A DNA stretch of 64,000 bases, taken from IMG/VR virus record IMGVR_UViG_3300023179_008562, positions 26,678 to 90,677 of that record; one strand, 5' to 3'. A model generated the notes under the pieces. It saw only the letters and a list, made by a program, of their open reading frames with translations. It searched no databases and was not told the origin of the DNA. The position numbers were made by a program, and so were the translations under genes. Shown here one piece after another: positions 30,156 to 38,682 of this stretch; the stretch's first letter is position 1, and the number at the start of each line of letters is the position of its first letter. The DNA is from a virus.

Positions 30156-31242
30156 TTATTTACCGACTGATGTTTGCGGGCCCTGGAAAGATGTTAACTC
30201 AAACAACATCTTTCAAACGGTGTATCAACAATTTAAATTGTTACAATGGGGGCAGATTTATTTTGTTTTAAATGTGCAAGACATTACAAGAATTTCCATA
30301 CCTAAAAATTATAAAAATATATTAATTAGTTTTCATACTGAATTTTATCATTATGACAAGTTGATACATTTTTTTAATTTACATGCTGACTGTGACTTTT
30401 TGTTAATTTGTGATGGTGATGCCAATGAAAATATATGGCCAGATCATGTAACATATTGTCCCTGGGTCACCTGGCACCAACAATTATCAATGGTTGTTGA
30501 TCGGTACGGATACAATCAGGAAAAACGATCCCCAACAAAACGACTGAGTGCATTAAGTCGGCGCAATGATTTTAATCGCGCAGCAATTATTGCATATCTA
30601 ATGAATGAATATGATCTAACAGACTGTATTGTTAGTTGGCATAATATAGACTATGGAATTTCACCCTGGTATTTTGATGCATCTGCCGGTGTGCCTGACA
30701 GAATCTGGCGATATCTAAGTAGTGAAAAATTTAGCCAACTCACCAATCTTTTTGCTGACGGCCCACTTGTGTTGCCCAACTTGCCAATCACCAATGGTGA
30801 TTGGAGAAAATCTGCGTATTTGGATGCAATTTTAAATCTTACCAATGAAGGGGTTTATGGAACAATGTTCAATCAGGATAAATGTTATACTACTCCTTAT
30901 TTAACAGAAAAAACTTGGAAACCTCTGATTGCCAGACAACCCTTTTTGCCAATAGGGCAGTTTAATACACTGACGCATCTTTCTAAATTGGGTATGAATT
31001 TTGACTATGGATTCAATTTGGATTTTGATCAGTGCAAACATGATTTTGATCGAATGATCAAAATATATGAGTTGCTTGAACATATTAAAAATATGGATTT
31101 TAATTCTTTGTTGAATGATTCCCAACCGTCAGCTGATCATAATTTAGAAATTATTATTAACGGCGAATTTTCAAAAAAATGTCAGGAACATAATAATGAA
31201 AATTTTGATTTGGTTGACAACTGGGTCTCAAGACACAGATGA
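30148..31242 (+). CDS. Putative glycosyltransferase (EKTWKP type)
   Basis: The ATG at 30,148 overlaps the previous stop and is preferred to an upstream in-frame start; 364 residues. Residues around 110-150 give CPWVTWHQQ and RLSALSRRNDFNRAAIIAYL; residues near 253 give the block YLTEKTWKPLIARQPFLPIG, followed by LTHLSKLGMNFDYGFNLDFD and a helical tail. The EKTWKP..PF..G..LG(F/M) block occurs in glycosyltransferase-like proteins of phages and viruses (recalled). It sits between two radical SAM genes and is markedly AT-rich compared with them, perhaps a later arrival. Acceptor unknown. Confidence 0.5.
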   Translation: MIDYLPTDVCGPWKDVNSNNIFQTVYQQFKLLQWGQIYFVLNVQDITRISIPKNYKNILISFHTEFYHYDKLIHFFNLHADCDFLLICDGDANENIWPDHVTYCPWVTWHQQLSMVVDRYGYNQEKRSPTKRLSALSRRNDFNRAAIIAYLMNEYDLTDCIVSWHNIDYGISPWYFDASAGVPDRIWRYLSSEKFSQLTNLFADGPLVLPNLPITNGDWRKSAYLDAILNLTNEGVYGTMFNQDKCYTTPYLTEKTWKPLIARQPFLPIGQFNTLTHLSKLGMNFDYGFNLDFDQCKHDFDRMIKIYELLEHIKNMDFNSLLNDSQPSADHNLEIIINGEFSKKCQEHNNENFDLVDNWVSRHR

Positions 31243-32561
31243 AATTAGAGAAATCAGAAATTGCTTTTCACAAAAAGCCACCAACACTTTGTATGGCCCC
31301 CTGGGCACACACCTATCTGAGTCCGCAGACTGAGAGAAGAATGTGCTGTGCTAGTCGTGAGCCGGCACAAAACTTTCAACAGTATATTGATACTCGGGCC
31401 GGCACAGGCAAGTACATTCCCATCACACTAGAGCAGCATTGGAATAGCGAGCACATGAAGTCGGTGCGCCGGCGTATGATGGCAGGAGAAACATTGCCTG
31501 AGTGCGAAGTCTGCAATAATAAGCTACTAAATACCGACGTATACCGCAGCTATTTTAATCAGTTGTTCGGACATAAGTACAATAGCATATGGGAAACCAC
31601 AGATGAATCGGGGTATACTACCATGCAACCTGTCAGCTGGGATTATCGTTTCAGTAATCTCTGCAACTTCAAATGCCGTACGTGCGGCGACATGTTGAGC
31701 AGTGCCTGGGAAACCGAACAACGGCAGCACAACATGATCAACTGGCATGACTCCAAGAATAATTGGCAGCGTCCAGAAATAAAAAAACAAATCGAATATT
31801 TTCAAGAAACACAGATTGAACAAGAGTTCGCTCAAGCAGTCGAGAACCATCAAGTTGAGGAGGTATATTGGGTAGGCGGTGAGCCTCTGATGTACGAACA
31901 GCACTGGCGTTATATGCGGCGCATTGTTGAACTGGGAGATGGTAAAAATGTTTACGCTAGATACAACACAAACCTTAGTCGCATCAATTATCGCGGCATC
32001 AATCTCTATAGCGATATTTTGGCTGGGCTACGCGACTGGCAAATATGTGCAAGCATCGATGGTACGGGCCGAGTTGGAGAGTATATACGAACAGGTCTCG
32101 ATTATGCAACGTGGCTTGAAAACTTTAAGGCTGGTGTTCGAGTCGCTACGCATCGTCGTCAGATGAGAATTGATTTCACACTTACCCTGCCGGGTATGTT
32201 TGAAATAGCGAATATTCAAAAGTTAGCAGATGAACTGGGGGTGGATATCCTGGCCAAAGTGGTGTTTAGCTTCGGTCCGGATATCCTGCTTTCACCTCTG
32301 GCTTTACCTCGAGACATATTACATACTTGGATAGATGAATTGCTACCAGAGACTCAGGGAGCATTGCGGGATATATTGGTACAACTCAAAACTCGACCCA
32401 CCTTCGCCGAGCAATGGCCCAACGAGTATACTGCGGGATTATGCGAAGGTAAAGCCAGAATTTTAAAATTGGAATCTATTCGCAAGGATACATATACATT
32501 AGCAGATATTCTTAGTCAGAGGCCCCAAGTTCATGAGTGGTACAAATCCATCGACAGTTAA
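31239..32561 (+). CDS. Twitch-domain radical SAM protein 5
   Basis: 440 residues; ATGA overlap with the preceding gene. Radical SAM motif CNFKCRTC (C142, C146, C149) and WVGGEPLMYEQHW. N-terminal LCMAPWAHTYLSP, CC (C36, C37) and CEVC (C89, C92) make it subclass B, closest by layout to the protein at 27,626. It is separated from the other four by the putative glycosyltransferase, so the cluster is interleaved rather than a simple tandem array. Confidence 0.8.
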   Translation: MKLEKSEIAFHKKPPTLCMAPWAHTYLSPQTERRMCCASREPAQNFQQYIDTRAGTGKYIPITLEQHWNSEHMKSVRRRMMAGETLPECEVCNNKLLNTDVYRSYFNQLFGHKYNSIWETTDESGYTTMQPVSWDYRFSNLCNFKCRTCGDMLSSAWETEQRQHNMINWHDSKNNWQRPEIKKQIEYFQETQIEQEFAQAVENHQVEEVYWVGGEPLMYEQHWRYMRRIVELGDGKNVYARYNTNLSRINYRGINLYSDILAGLRDWQICASIDGTGRVGEYIRTGLDYATWLENFKAGVRVATHRRQMRIDFTLTLPGMFEIANIQKLADELGVDILAKVVFSFGPDILLSPLALPRDILHTWIDELLPETQGALRDILVQLKTRPTFAEQWPNEYTAGLCEGKARILKLESIRKDTYTLADILSQRPQVHEWYKSIDS

Positions 32562-33684
32562 AGTCACTTTAAGAAATCCCGTCAATAAGTCAGAGACCTG
32601 GGATTACTGGATCATTCCAGACCACCATCAACTGGCCCAGGATTGGGTAGTTGCACTTAGAGAATTGTTAAAGTCTGGCAGACCATTGGAAAAAAATTAT
32701 TGTTTTATGGGATTTCCAGACACTGCTAGAAATTTAGAATATTTGTGTAACGAGCTCAATCGACACATTAAAACCATCAATCTTTTTAATCGAACAAAGG
32801 TCTGGCAAAATGCAGGGTTAGAATCATATGTCATTGAGGATTACTTTACTCCTGATGTTGTGAGATTTGGTAGTGACTATTCCGTTGGCTGGGACGATGA
32901 AAACCTGGGGCTCAGTGTCAAACACGAAGTAATGAACCGTCTGCATAATCATTTTGAAGTATTGCAGGGAGTTGCCTGGGACCTCAGCAGCTATTATAAA
33001 TTAGCGGATTATGATACCAAATACGCCATCAGGCAATTAAACAATATTTGTCATGAAATTGAAACTCTGATTCTGAGTCAGCGTAAACGGGCAGTTTTAC
33101 CAGACTGGGTGCGCCCCAGTCAGATTACCACATTCCTGCAAGCCCAACGATATGAATTAACGCCCGAGCACAGACAGTTATTTTTGACCAATGGTTATGA
33201 TCGAGAATTTGGTAGAGTCTACATGCATTGGACACAGATTGGAAAAACTCTGTTTGAAGTCTTTCGTGACGAACATGCTCCCAGACTGACTGACACAATT
33301 TGTGAAGCCATCACTGAGCTCAAATACTACAGTGGCGAATTTGACATTGAGTGGGGCAATAATGTCACCTATGGTCGGGGATTCAAATGGCACGATCAGG
33401 AACAGGATCAGTTCCGCCAATGGTTGATAGATAACGGTCGTGACCCTGGGGATACCAATCTGAGTCTGGGATATTTGCCTATTGGGCAAGTTGATCTAAT
33501 TAAAAGTTTTAATACCCAAAACCCGATTAAAATCAGAGAAATTTTGGGGAAGTATTTGGACATATATCAGATACAAATTGACGATGTCATTGGGGTCTAT
33601 GATAATTGTTGGTCGGATGATGACCACCAACAGCAGCAAATTAATGCAATGATGGCTGGTTATGATTTTAGTAGCCGGGGGTGA
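32533..33684 (+). CDS. Hypothetical protein in radical SAM cluster (383 aa)
   Basis: Starts 29 bases inside the previous gene. Blocks: ETWDYWIIPDHHQLAQDWV near the start, YCFMGFPDTARNLEYLCNEL, and a C-terminal NLSLGYLPIGQVDLI followed by KIREILGKYLDIYQI. It has no cysteine motif, P-loop or membrane segment; His, Trp and Tyr are frequent. The amphipathic helical middle suggests a folded soluble protein. No named family is recognised. Being embedded between radical SAM and SGNH genes, it may be a partner or substrate-handling protein, which is inference. Confidence 0.6.
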   Translation: MSGTNPSTVKVTLRNPVNKSETWDYWIIPDHHQLAQDWVVALRELLKSGRPLEKNYCFMGFPDTARNLEYLCNELNRHIKTINLFNRTKVWQNAGLESYVIEDYFTPDVVRFGSDYSVGWDDENLGLSVKHEVMNRLHNHFEVLQGVAWDLSSYYKLADYDTKYAIRQLNNICHEIETLILSQRKRAVLPDWVRPSQITTFLQAQRYELTPEHRQLFLTNGYDREFGRVYMHWTQIGKTLFEVFRDEHAPRLTDTICEAITELKYYSGEFDIEWGNNVTYGRGFKWHDQEQDQFRQWLIDNGRDPGDTNLSLGYLPIGQVDLIKSFNTQNPIKIREILGKYLDIYQIQIDDVIGVYDNCWSDDDHQQQQINAMMAGYDFSSRG

Positions 33685-34483
33685 CAGCCTAATTTTTGGG
33701 TCGGAGTTATCTGATCAGATTAATCAAACACCTAGTGAAAAGACGTTTTCTGCTCAACTAGCTAGACTTGCTGGTCTGGAATATGTATCAACTGCCTTTC
33801 CTGGTAATGCTAACTCGGCTATTTCCAGAACAACTCTAAGAAAATGTCAGGACCTACAACGTCAGGGAAAGAAATTTGCTGTACTAATAATGTGGAGTTT
33901 TGTTTCCAGATTTGAATTTAGATTTAATTATCAGACACATCAACGAAATAGTCCCTGGTATAGCATAAATCCCTGGACCATTGAATCAGACTTAAAGAAA
34001 ATTTCTGACAATTATTTTACTCCCAATTCTGATATTGAACAACGACAACTCAACAATATATTAACTGCCAGAACCACTGGAGTCGCAGATTTTGCATCAG
34101 TATTTTACAAACATGTAGGCAACAGTGAATATTATGAAATGTATTCCAGTTTTAGAGAATTTATTTTCATGCAAGATTATCTAAAATTAAATGGGATCCC
34201 CTATATTTTCCTGACAGCTGGTAATACATTTTATCAACATGAAAATTATATTAGGAGTCAGGATCACTGGCTATCTGATTTATATCAACTGATTGACTGG
34301 GACCAATGGTTTTTCTTTCCTGCAACATCGGTCAGTTTGACCCAGGAACCCAAAGGATTTTTTCACTGGGCGACAGAAAATAAATACCCAATGGGCACTA
34401 CACACCCGCTCGAGGCAGCACACGATGATGCTGCTAATTTGATTAGGGAAAAATTCAATGAATTGGTTACGAAAAATTTATGA
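33662..34483 (+). CDS. SGNH-hydrolase-like protein A
   Basis: 273 residues, overlapping the previous gene by 23 bases. The N-terminal MILVAGGDSLIFGSEL holds a G-D-S nucleophile block, AFPGNANSAISRTTL fits the second (Gly/Asn) block, and THPLEAAHDDAANLI near the C-terminus supplies a candidate catalytic His, though its Asp partner position is unusual. SGNH enzymes are esterases or acyl/acetyl transferases on carbohydrates and lipids. It is the first of three in this array. Function as an active hydrolase is probable, not shown. Confidence 0.6.
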   Translation: MILVAGGDSLIFGSELSDQINQTPSEKTFSAQLARLAGLEYVSTAFPGNANSAISRTTLRKCQDLQRQGKKFAVLIMWSFVSRFEFRFNYQTHQRNSPWYSINPWTIESDLKKISDNYFTPNSDIEQRQLNNILTARTTGVADFASVFYKHVGNSEYYEMYSSFREFIFMQDYLKLNGIPYIFLTAGNTFYQHENYIRSQDHWLSDLYQLIDWDQWFFFPATSVSLTQEPKGFFHWATENKYPMGTTHPLEAAHDDAANLIREKFNELVTKNL

Positions 34484-34559
34484 TCGTATTGTTTTAGAAA
34501 TTACCTACCGTAAGAGACTCCGAGAGTTGCGTAAACGTGATCCATTCATCTACAAATGA
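34458..34559 (+). CDS. Small basic protein (33 aa)
   Basis: A short frame overlaps the end of the SGNH gene by 26 bases and the next start by ATGA. It encodes MNWLRKIYDRIVLEITYRKR and ends RKRDPFIYK. Nine Arg/Lys in 33 residues, an amphipathic helix, and the conserved-looking RDPFIY tail recall small proteins of T4-like phages. Perfect spacing within the operon supports translation. Confidence 0.6.
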   Translation: MNWLRKIYDRIVLEITYRKRLRELRKRDPFIYK

Positions 34560-35107
34560 TATTGGTCAACGGCTGTAGTTTTACATCGGGCGAAGAATCT
34601 CCCATTGCTTGGCCTCGCCTGCTAGATTTCGATGTAGTCAACATTGCGACTGCTGGTGCCAGCAATGATTATATTTTAAGAAGTACGGTGGATTTTGTGG
34701 ATAACCATCGAGTGGACAGGGTCATTATTGCCTGGACCAGCCCCCATAGAATAGAAATTTCAAATAAACATTTGACTTCAGGTAGTTTTAGAAAATACGG
34801 AAAAATTGTTGAAGAAGTTTTCAAAGATTGGGATGAACAATGGGCATACTTAAAATTTTTAACGCAGATTAAATTACTTGATAACTATCTTAAGGACATA
34901 CCACATGTCTTTGTCAGTGCATTTGATATACAGAAATATGCTTCTGGTGTTGGGTTAGATTGTTATTTGGGCTGGCCCAAGCAAGGTTTGGTGGAGTGGA
35001 TGGGAGATTGTAGTTTGGGCCCTGGCGGGCACCCATTGGAAGTTGGACATCAATTAATAGCAGATCGAATCAATGAACATATTAGGAATCTCGGCTGGAT
35101 TTCATGA
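34556..35107 (+). CDS. SGNH-hydrolase-like protein B
   Basis: 183 residues. MILVNGCSFTSGEESPIAW has G-C-S in place of G-D-S, then NIATAGASNDYI (Gly/Asn block) and PGGHPLEVGHQLIADRI near the C-terminus as the His block. Replacement of Asp in the first block is common in phage members and does not remove the nucleophile Ser. It overlaps the carbamoyltransferase start by 35 bases, so translation is coupled. Likely acts on an acylated or acetylated product of the cluster. Confidence 0.6.
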   Translation: MILVNGCSFTSGEESPIAWPRLLDFDVVNIATAGASNDYILRSTVDFVDNHRVDRVIIAWTSPHRIEISNKHLTSGSFRKYGKIVEEVFKDWDEQWAYLKFLTQIKLLDNYLKDIPHVFVSAFDIQKYASGVGLDCYLGWPKQGLVEWMGDCSLGPGGHPLEVGHQLIADRINEHIRNLGWIS

Positions 35108-36545
35108 CGCAGGTGCTACAGTAGTTGATGGTAGCACCGGTGACATCCTATTTGCGGCACACAGTGAAAGATACAGCAAGCAAAAAAACGATGCCGACCT
35201 CTGTCAGGGCATAGCAGAAGCTGCGTTGGCACATGGGCCCATTGGCACAATTGCCTATTATGAAACTCCCTGGCTGAAGCAACTGCGACAGCTATACAGC
35301 GGTCAGGGCATCGAATGGGATAAACTAAATACCAAAAAAATCATAACAGACCAGTTGGGATTCAAAATCTCAGTCCCTGTCAGGACTTATCAGCATCATC
35401 TGAGTCATGCCGCTGCGGGATTTCAGACCAGCCCATTCGATCGGGCCACCGTGGTGGTGATTGATGCCATCGGTGAATGGGACACCATAACCATCTGGGC
35501 CGCAGAATACGTCAATGGTCAGGCCCAATATAACAAACTCTGGGGTCAGAAATATCCACACAGTCTGGGGCTGTTTTATTCAGCCATGACTCAACGTGCA
35601 GGGTTGCGGCCATTGGATGAAGAATACATTCTCATGGGTATGGCAGCTTATGGCACTGCTGATCCTAGCATGCTAGCGGATTTCGTTCAGAATTTGGACA
35701 CTCTGGAGTTTCGACGGAATCTCCATGCGGGTGCTGATGATTATCGTCCAGACATGAGTGATTTTGATATCGCGGCCAGTGCCCAGCAGACTCTGGAAAC
35801 TTGTCTGGCCAGTGTGATGACACGAGCCAGGGCATTCGGCTGGAGCACGAATTTGGTCTATATGGGTGGAGTCGCTTTAAATTGTTCAGCAAACGCCAGA
35901 CTGGGACAATATTTCGACGACATCTGGATCATGCCCAACCCTGGTGATTGCGGCAGCAGTCTGGGGGCCGCGGCTCTGGCTTATAGTGGTCGAATAAACT
36001 GGCAACATCCCTATCTGGGCACAGAAATTCCAGGACCATATCCTCTGGCTGGTCTGATGAATGAACTACTGACTCGTCAGATTGTGGGGGTGGCCAGTGG
36101 TCGAGCAGAGTTTGGTCCCAGGGCCCTGGGCAACCGTAGTCTGTTAGCAGATCCACGGGGTCCTGAAATTAAAGACCGAGTTAACGAAATCAAACGCAGA
36201 CAAAAGTTCAGACCATTTGCCCCGGTGATTTTACAAGAGCACGCCAACGACTATTTTGAAATGCCAGTGGGCTTTGCCACCAGCCCATATATGCAGGTCA
36301 TAGCCAAATGTCGGCATCCTGAACAATTTCCTGCTATAATACATGTGGACGGCACCAGTCGAGTGCAGACCGTGTCTGAAAATTGTGGTAGCGGCATCAG
36401 ACAATTGTTGGAATCCTGGTATGCACAGACTGGCTGTCCCATGTTGTTGAACACCAGTCTGAACATACGCGGAGAACCCATGGTCAACAATCGTGCAGAT
36501 GCCGACAGGTTTGAACAGTTGTATAATGTAAAGGTCATGTCATGA
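35073..36545 (+). CDS. NodU/TobZ-family carbamoyltransferase
   Basis: 490 residues, near full family length. MNILGISAGFHDAGATVVDG opens the Kae1-like domain, HHLSHA (residues 108-113) is the metal-binding pair with YMGGVALNC and GDCGSSLGAA downstream; GRAEFGPRALGNRSLLADPR near residue 350 starts the YrdC-like part conserved in the family. These enzymes make carbamoyladenylate from carbamoyl phosphate and ATP and move the carbamoyl group to a hydroxyl, as in antibiotic sugars or Nod factors; some phage members carbamoylate hydroxymethylated DNA bases. The genes around it favour a glycan or natural-product-like acceptor, but DNA cannot be excluded. Confidence 0.88.
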   Translation: MNILGISAGFHDAGATVVDGSTGDILFAAHSERYSKQKNDADLCQGIAEAALAHGPIGTIAYYETPWLKQLRQLYSGQGIEWDKLNTKKIITDQLGFKISVPVRTYQHHLSHAAAGFQTSPFDRATVVVIDAIGEWDTITIWAAEYVNGQAQYNKLWGQKYPHSLGLFYSAMTQRAGLRPLDEEYILMGMAAYGTADPSMLADFVQNLDTLEFRRNLHAGADDYRPDMSDFDIAASAQQTLETCLASVMTRARAFGWSTNLVYMGGVALNCSANARLGQYFDDIWIMPNPGDCGSSLGAAALAYSGRINWQHPYLGTEIPGPYPLAGLMNELLTRQIVGVASGRAEFGPRALGNRSLLADPRGPEIKDRVNEIKRRQKFRPFAPVILQEHANDYFEMPVGFATSPYMQVIAKCRHPEQFPAIIHVDGTSRVQTVSENCGSGIRQLLESWYAQTGCPMLLNTSLNIRGEPMVNNRADADRFEQLYNVKVMS

Positions 36546-37276
36546 AGAATCTTATTGTTGTTGGTGATAGTTTTTGTGCTAGCCGAAATGTAAACAATGA
36601 TAACTTAAATCACCCCCCCTGCTGGCCAAATCTTTTGGCCCAGGAGTTAAAATTAAATTTATTGGGTGAAGGCATTGGTGGTGCTGGATGGTGGTCCACA
36701 AGACAATCGTTAAGAAAATTAACACCAGAACAGATCAATAACACTGAATGCATGGTTTTTTGTCATTCAGATGCCAATCGTTTATTAAATCACAACCTAA
36801 ATCAAAATCATCTAGATAAACATGATCCAAATCCTGCTAATGAAGAACATTTAGCAGTAAAGTTATACTACAAATATATTTTAGATATGGAATTTGCAAA
36901 CTGGGCTCAATAGATGTGGCTTAGGGAAATTTCAGACATATATGGGCATTTAAAATTGATTCACTTGCATTGTTTTCCTTGGTCAGTAGAAAAATTAACA
37001 ATTTCTCCCACTGAGGTTTCTGTTTCACCTGCACTTGCATCAGTATCTCTTAACGAATTTGAACTTGGGTTATTTGACAGCAAAAATACAATTGTTGAGA
37101 AATTAAGGCACGACACGAGGCATAATCATCTGAGTGAATTTAATAATATTGAATTGGCCAGACAATTGGCTGAGATTATAAGAAATTACTCAGTAAAAAA
37201 TTCAAGCCTTGATGTTGGTAAATTTCAAACCAAATCTATTAAGTGGTTTGACATTGACTTTTGGGACATTAAATAA
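36542..37276 (+). pseudogene. SGNH-hydrolase-like gene split by an in-frame TAG
   Basis: Frame 36,542-36,913 (123 aa, LIVVGDSFCASRN start, GGAGWWSTRQSL second block) ends at TAG 36,911-36,913; the same frame continues at once with ATG to 37,276 (120 aa), carrying RHDTRHNHLSEFNN as the His block. Together they give a normal-sized SGNH protein of about 244 residues. TAG is used as an ordinary stop elsewhere in this window (55,561 and 57,566), so general recoding is unlikely. Options: nonsense mutation, sequencing error, amber suppression, or reinitiation at the ATG that follows the stop directly. Confidence 0.7.
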
Positions 37277-37707
37277 TGAAGAAGATATTAATCATGGGGT
37301 TGCCGGGCAGTGGCAAAACCACTCTGGCACAAGCATTACAAAATAAACTTGTTGAATTGGGTCGAACTTCCGACTGGTACAATGCTGATCAGATCAGGGA
37401 GCAACATAATGATTGGGACTTCAGTGAAGCTGGTAGACTCAGGCAAGCAAGCCGCATGAAACAGTTGGCCGACACTTCTGAATCAGATTTTGTCATATGC
37501 GATTTTGTAGCACCCACACAGCAGTTGCGTGATGAATTTGCAGCTGACTATGTGATCTGGATGGATACCATAACAGAGAGTAGATTTGCTGATACCAATC
37601 AGCTGTTTGAGTCTCCCAGTCAGTTTAATATTCAGGTATCTGTGCAAAATTCAGAATTTTGGGCCGACTATATTGCAGAACAGCTTATTTCCGCTGACGG
37701 TTCCTGA
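37276..37707 (+). CDS. APS-kinase-like P-loop nucleotide kinase
   Basis: 143 residues, start overlapping the previous TAA (TAATG). MKKILIMGLPGSGKTTLAQA is a Walker A loop, followed by DWYNADQIREQHNDWDFS, like the NAD..R block of adenylylsulphate kinase (CysC) and related small phosphotransferases, and a short lid region. Shorter than bacterial CysC (about 200 aa). It could phosphorylate APS or another small molecule; in this cluster it may activate a sugar or a precursor. Sulphate activation itself is not supported by other genes here. Confidence 0.6.
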   Translation: MKKILIMGLPGSGKTTLAQALQNKLVELGRTSDWYNADQIREQHNDWDFSEAGRLRQASRMKQLADTSESDFVICDFVAPTQQLRDEFAADYVIWMDTITESRFADTNQLFESPSQFNIQVSVQNSEFWADYIAEQLISADGS

Positions 37708-38183
37708 TGTCTAAAAAATCCAATCGTGCCAAAGGCAGGGAAAGTTATGACGCCAACGTAGGTAACTCTCTGGTGGAATTTTTCAACAGAAATATCACCC
37801 CATACCCCACTGATGTGGGTGGTCCTGCGTTTGATTTGGTTCCTGTGACCAAACAAAAAGATGTCATGGTCAATGCTGCCAGAATGCATGGCATGCAGGA
37901 GTACAACCGCATCATGGATTTGGTGTCAGTGTTACAAAAACAAGCAGCTGATCTTAAACGCCGGCTGGATATCACCGACATGGTGCATCAGGCTCATTAT
38001 GAATTTCGGACCTATCACGGGCAGAAATACTGGCTTGTGTATGATACAAAAAAACAGTATACTAGATTGTGTCACCAGGGACCCACCGGCTGGAGTTGCG
38101 GTGCTCCAGAGGAATACAACTATATCTGTCAGATCAAATGGTTGGGTGATTATACCTGGATGGAAGTCACGGATGAAGAATAA
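37707..38183 (+). CDS. DUF2452-like conserved phage protein
   Basis: 158 residues; starts on the last base of the previous stop. NITPYPTDVGGPAFDLVPV, a helix ending in LKRRLDITDMVHQAHYEF, and C-terminal YICQIKWLGDYTWMEV are strongly conserved-looking blocks that I associate with DUF2452 proteins in phages and bacteria. Basic N-terminus. Function unknown. Probably unrelated to the biosynthetic cluster despite its place in it. Confidence 0.6.
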   Translation: MSKKSNRAKGRESYDANVGNSLVEFFNRNITPYPTDVGGPAFDLVPVTKQKDVMVNAARMHGMQEYNRIMDLVSVLQKQAADLKRRLDITDMVHQAHYEFRTYHGQKYWLVYDTKKQYTRLCHQGPTGWSCGAPEEYNYICQIKWLGDYTWMEVTDEE

Positions 38184-38682
38184 ACACATACAGGCACATA
38201 TGCGAGCTGCGCATATCTATGCTGAATGTAGTACAGCCAGAAGGCTTAAAGTTGGCGCATTGGTAGTTAAAGATGATAGAATTATCAGTATTGGCTACAA
38301 TGGCATGCCGGCCGGCTGGGATAACAATTGCGAATTCTGGGAGAAAAAAATAGAATGGGACGACCCAAGTCAGGTTTACAAATTGCTAGGAGAGGGCTGG
38401 GAATGGCACGAAGACGAGGATGGTGGCAGTTATCTCAGGCGGTTAAAAACCAGACCCGAAGTACTCCACGCTGAATCAAATGCAGTTTCAAAACTGGCTC
38501 GTTCCAGCGAAAGCGGTGCTGGCGCCAGCATGTTTATCACTCATAGCCCCTGTATTGACTGTGCCAAATTAATTTATCAGAGTGGCGTTGTTGCAGTCTA
38601 CTATACAGTGGATTATCGATGCTCATCTGGCATCGAATTTCTAAAACGCTGCGGAATCAAAGTAGAAAAAATCCATGTTTGA
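38173..38682 (+). CDS. dCMP deaminase
   Basis: ATG 38,173 is preceded by GGAAG at good spacing; 169 residues. Zinc and catalytic motifs HAE (99-101) and PCIDC (C127, C130) with VGALVVKDDRIISIGYNGMP upstream are those of deoxycytidylate deaminases. It turns dCMP into dUMP, the substrate of the thymidylate synthase encoded at 45,365. A roughly 45-residue insertion between the NGMP and HAE blocks (residues 46-95) fits phage-type enzymes with extra zinc or regulatory sites. Confidence 0.88.
   Translation: MKNKHIQAHMRAAHIYAECSTARRLKVGALVVKDDRIISIGYNGMPAGWDNNCEFWEKKIEWDDPSQVYKLLGEGWEWHEDEDGGSYLRRLKTRPEVLHAESNAVSKLARSSESGAGASMFITHSPCIDCAKLIYQSGVVAVYYTVDYRCSSGIEFLKRCGIKVEKIHV

Noticed and set aside
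36911-36913. Genome-wide reassignment of TAG
   Set aside because: Two small genes appear to end normally at TAG, and all large genes end at TAA or TGA without internal TAG.
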